Assembly: GCA_019347595.1 (NCBI GenBank)
Contig: JAHWLA010000193.1
Coordinates: forward strand, 1-5,202
From: Actinomycetota bacterium
GTDB lineage: Bacteria; Actinomycetota; Acidimicrobiia; Acidimicrobiales; JAHWLA01
DNA: 5,202 nt
Reading direction: 5' to 3'
The translations under genes and the position numbers were made by a program. Shown here in pieces: positions 5,156-5,202 of this stretch; within the stretch, counting starts at the first letter, position 1, and each line of letters starts with the position of its first letter. Under the pieces are notes generated by a model. The model was not told the origin of the DNA and searched no databases. It saw only the letters and a program-made list of their open reading frames with translations.

Positions 5156-5158
5156 TGT

Positions 5159-5202
5159 TCAGGCGGCGGGGTTGGTGGCGGTGTGGCGGGCTTCGAGCTC
5201 CT
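5159..5202 (-). CDS. Possible C-terminal end of a minus-strand gene, truncated by the window
   Basis: Reading leftwards from the right edge, one minus-strand frame gives ELEARHTATNPAA followed by TGA at 5159-5161. The amino-acid composition is plausible as a protein tail. The hairpin at 5099-5155 lies immediately downstream, as a terminator would. With only 13 codons visible, neither the product nor its reality can be established. Confidence 0.35.
   Translation of the reverse strand, partial: ELEARHTATNPAA

Overview
The window is GC-rich (about 70% by eye) and reads as an actinobacterial chromosome. The GTG starts, the TANNNT motifs directly in front of start codons, and the gene types fit an Acidimicrobiia-like or other environmental actinobacterium; that lineage is an inference, not a measurement. 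The genes are mostly housekeeping. No phage, CRISPR or insertion-sequence genes are visible, and no stretch over 300 bases lacks a gene.

Layout, left to right. A 3'-truncated rimO (minus strand, running off the left edge) is preceded by a beta-lactamase-fold serine hydrolase (minus). This is divergent, across only 24 bp, from a stand-alone Nfu/NifU N-terminal domain protein (plus). The Nfu-N gene converges on an SMP-30/gluconolactonase-type protein (minus). Upstream of that, all on the minus strand, lie queF (queuosine pathway), a 50-residue DUF5679-type zinc-ribbon protein and thrB (homoserine kinase). A divergent small three-helix membrane protein (plus) follows. The right end holds two tandem hairpins and what may be the last codons of a convergent minus-strand gene.

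The genes do not form an obvious pathway. rimO modifies ribosomal protein S12, queF contributes to tRNA modification, the Nfu-like protein suggests iron-sulfur handling (RimO is itself an Fe-S enzyme), and thrB belongs to threonine synthesis. The minus-strand run looks like an operon by spacing, but most of its genes carry their own promoter-like element.

Two observations stand out. First, a perfect inverted repeat with 23-bp arms (480-531) lies in frame inside rimO, in the linker between its two catalytic domains, and looks like a palindromic element inserted into a protein gene. Second, six of the eight complete or 5'-complete genes have a TANNNT hexamer exactly 6 or 8 nt before the start codon and no usable Shine-Dalgarno site, the signature of leaderless transcription. 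One of these sites is a bidirectional promoter whose two -10 hexamers overlap, and another reuses the stop codon of the preceding gene. I see no clearly new multi-gene system.
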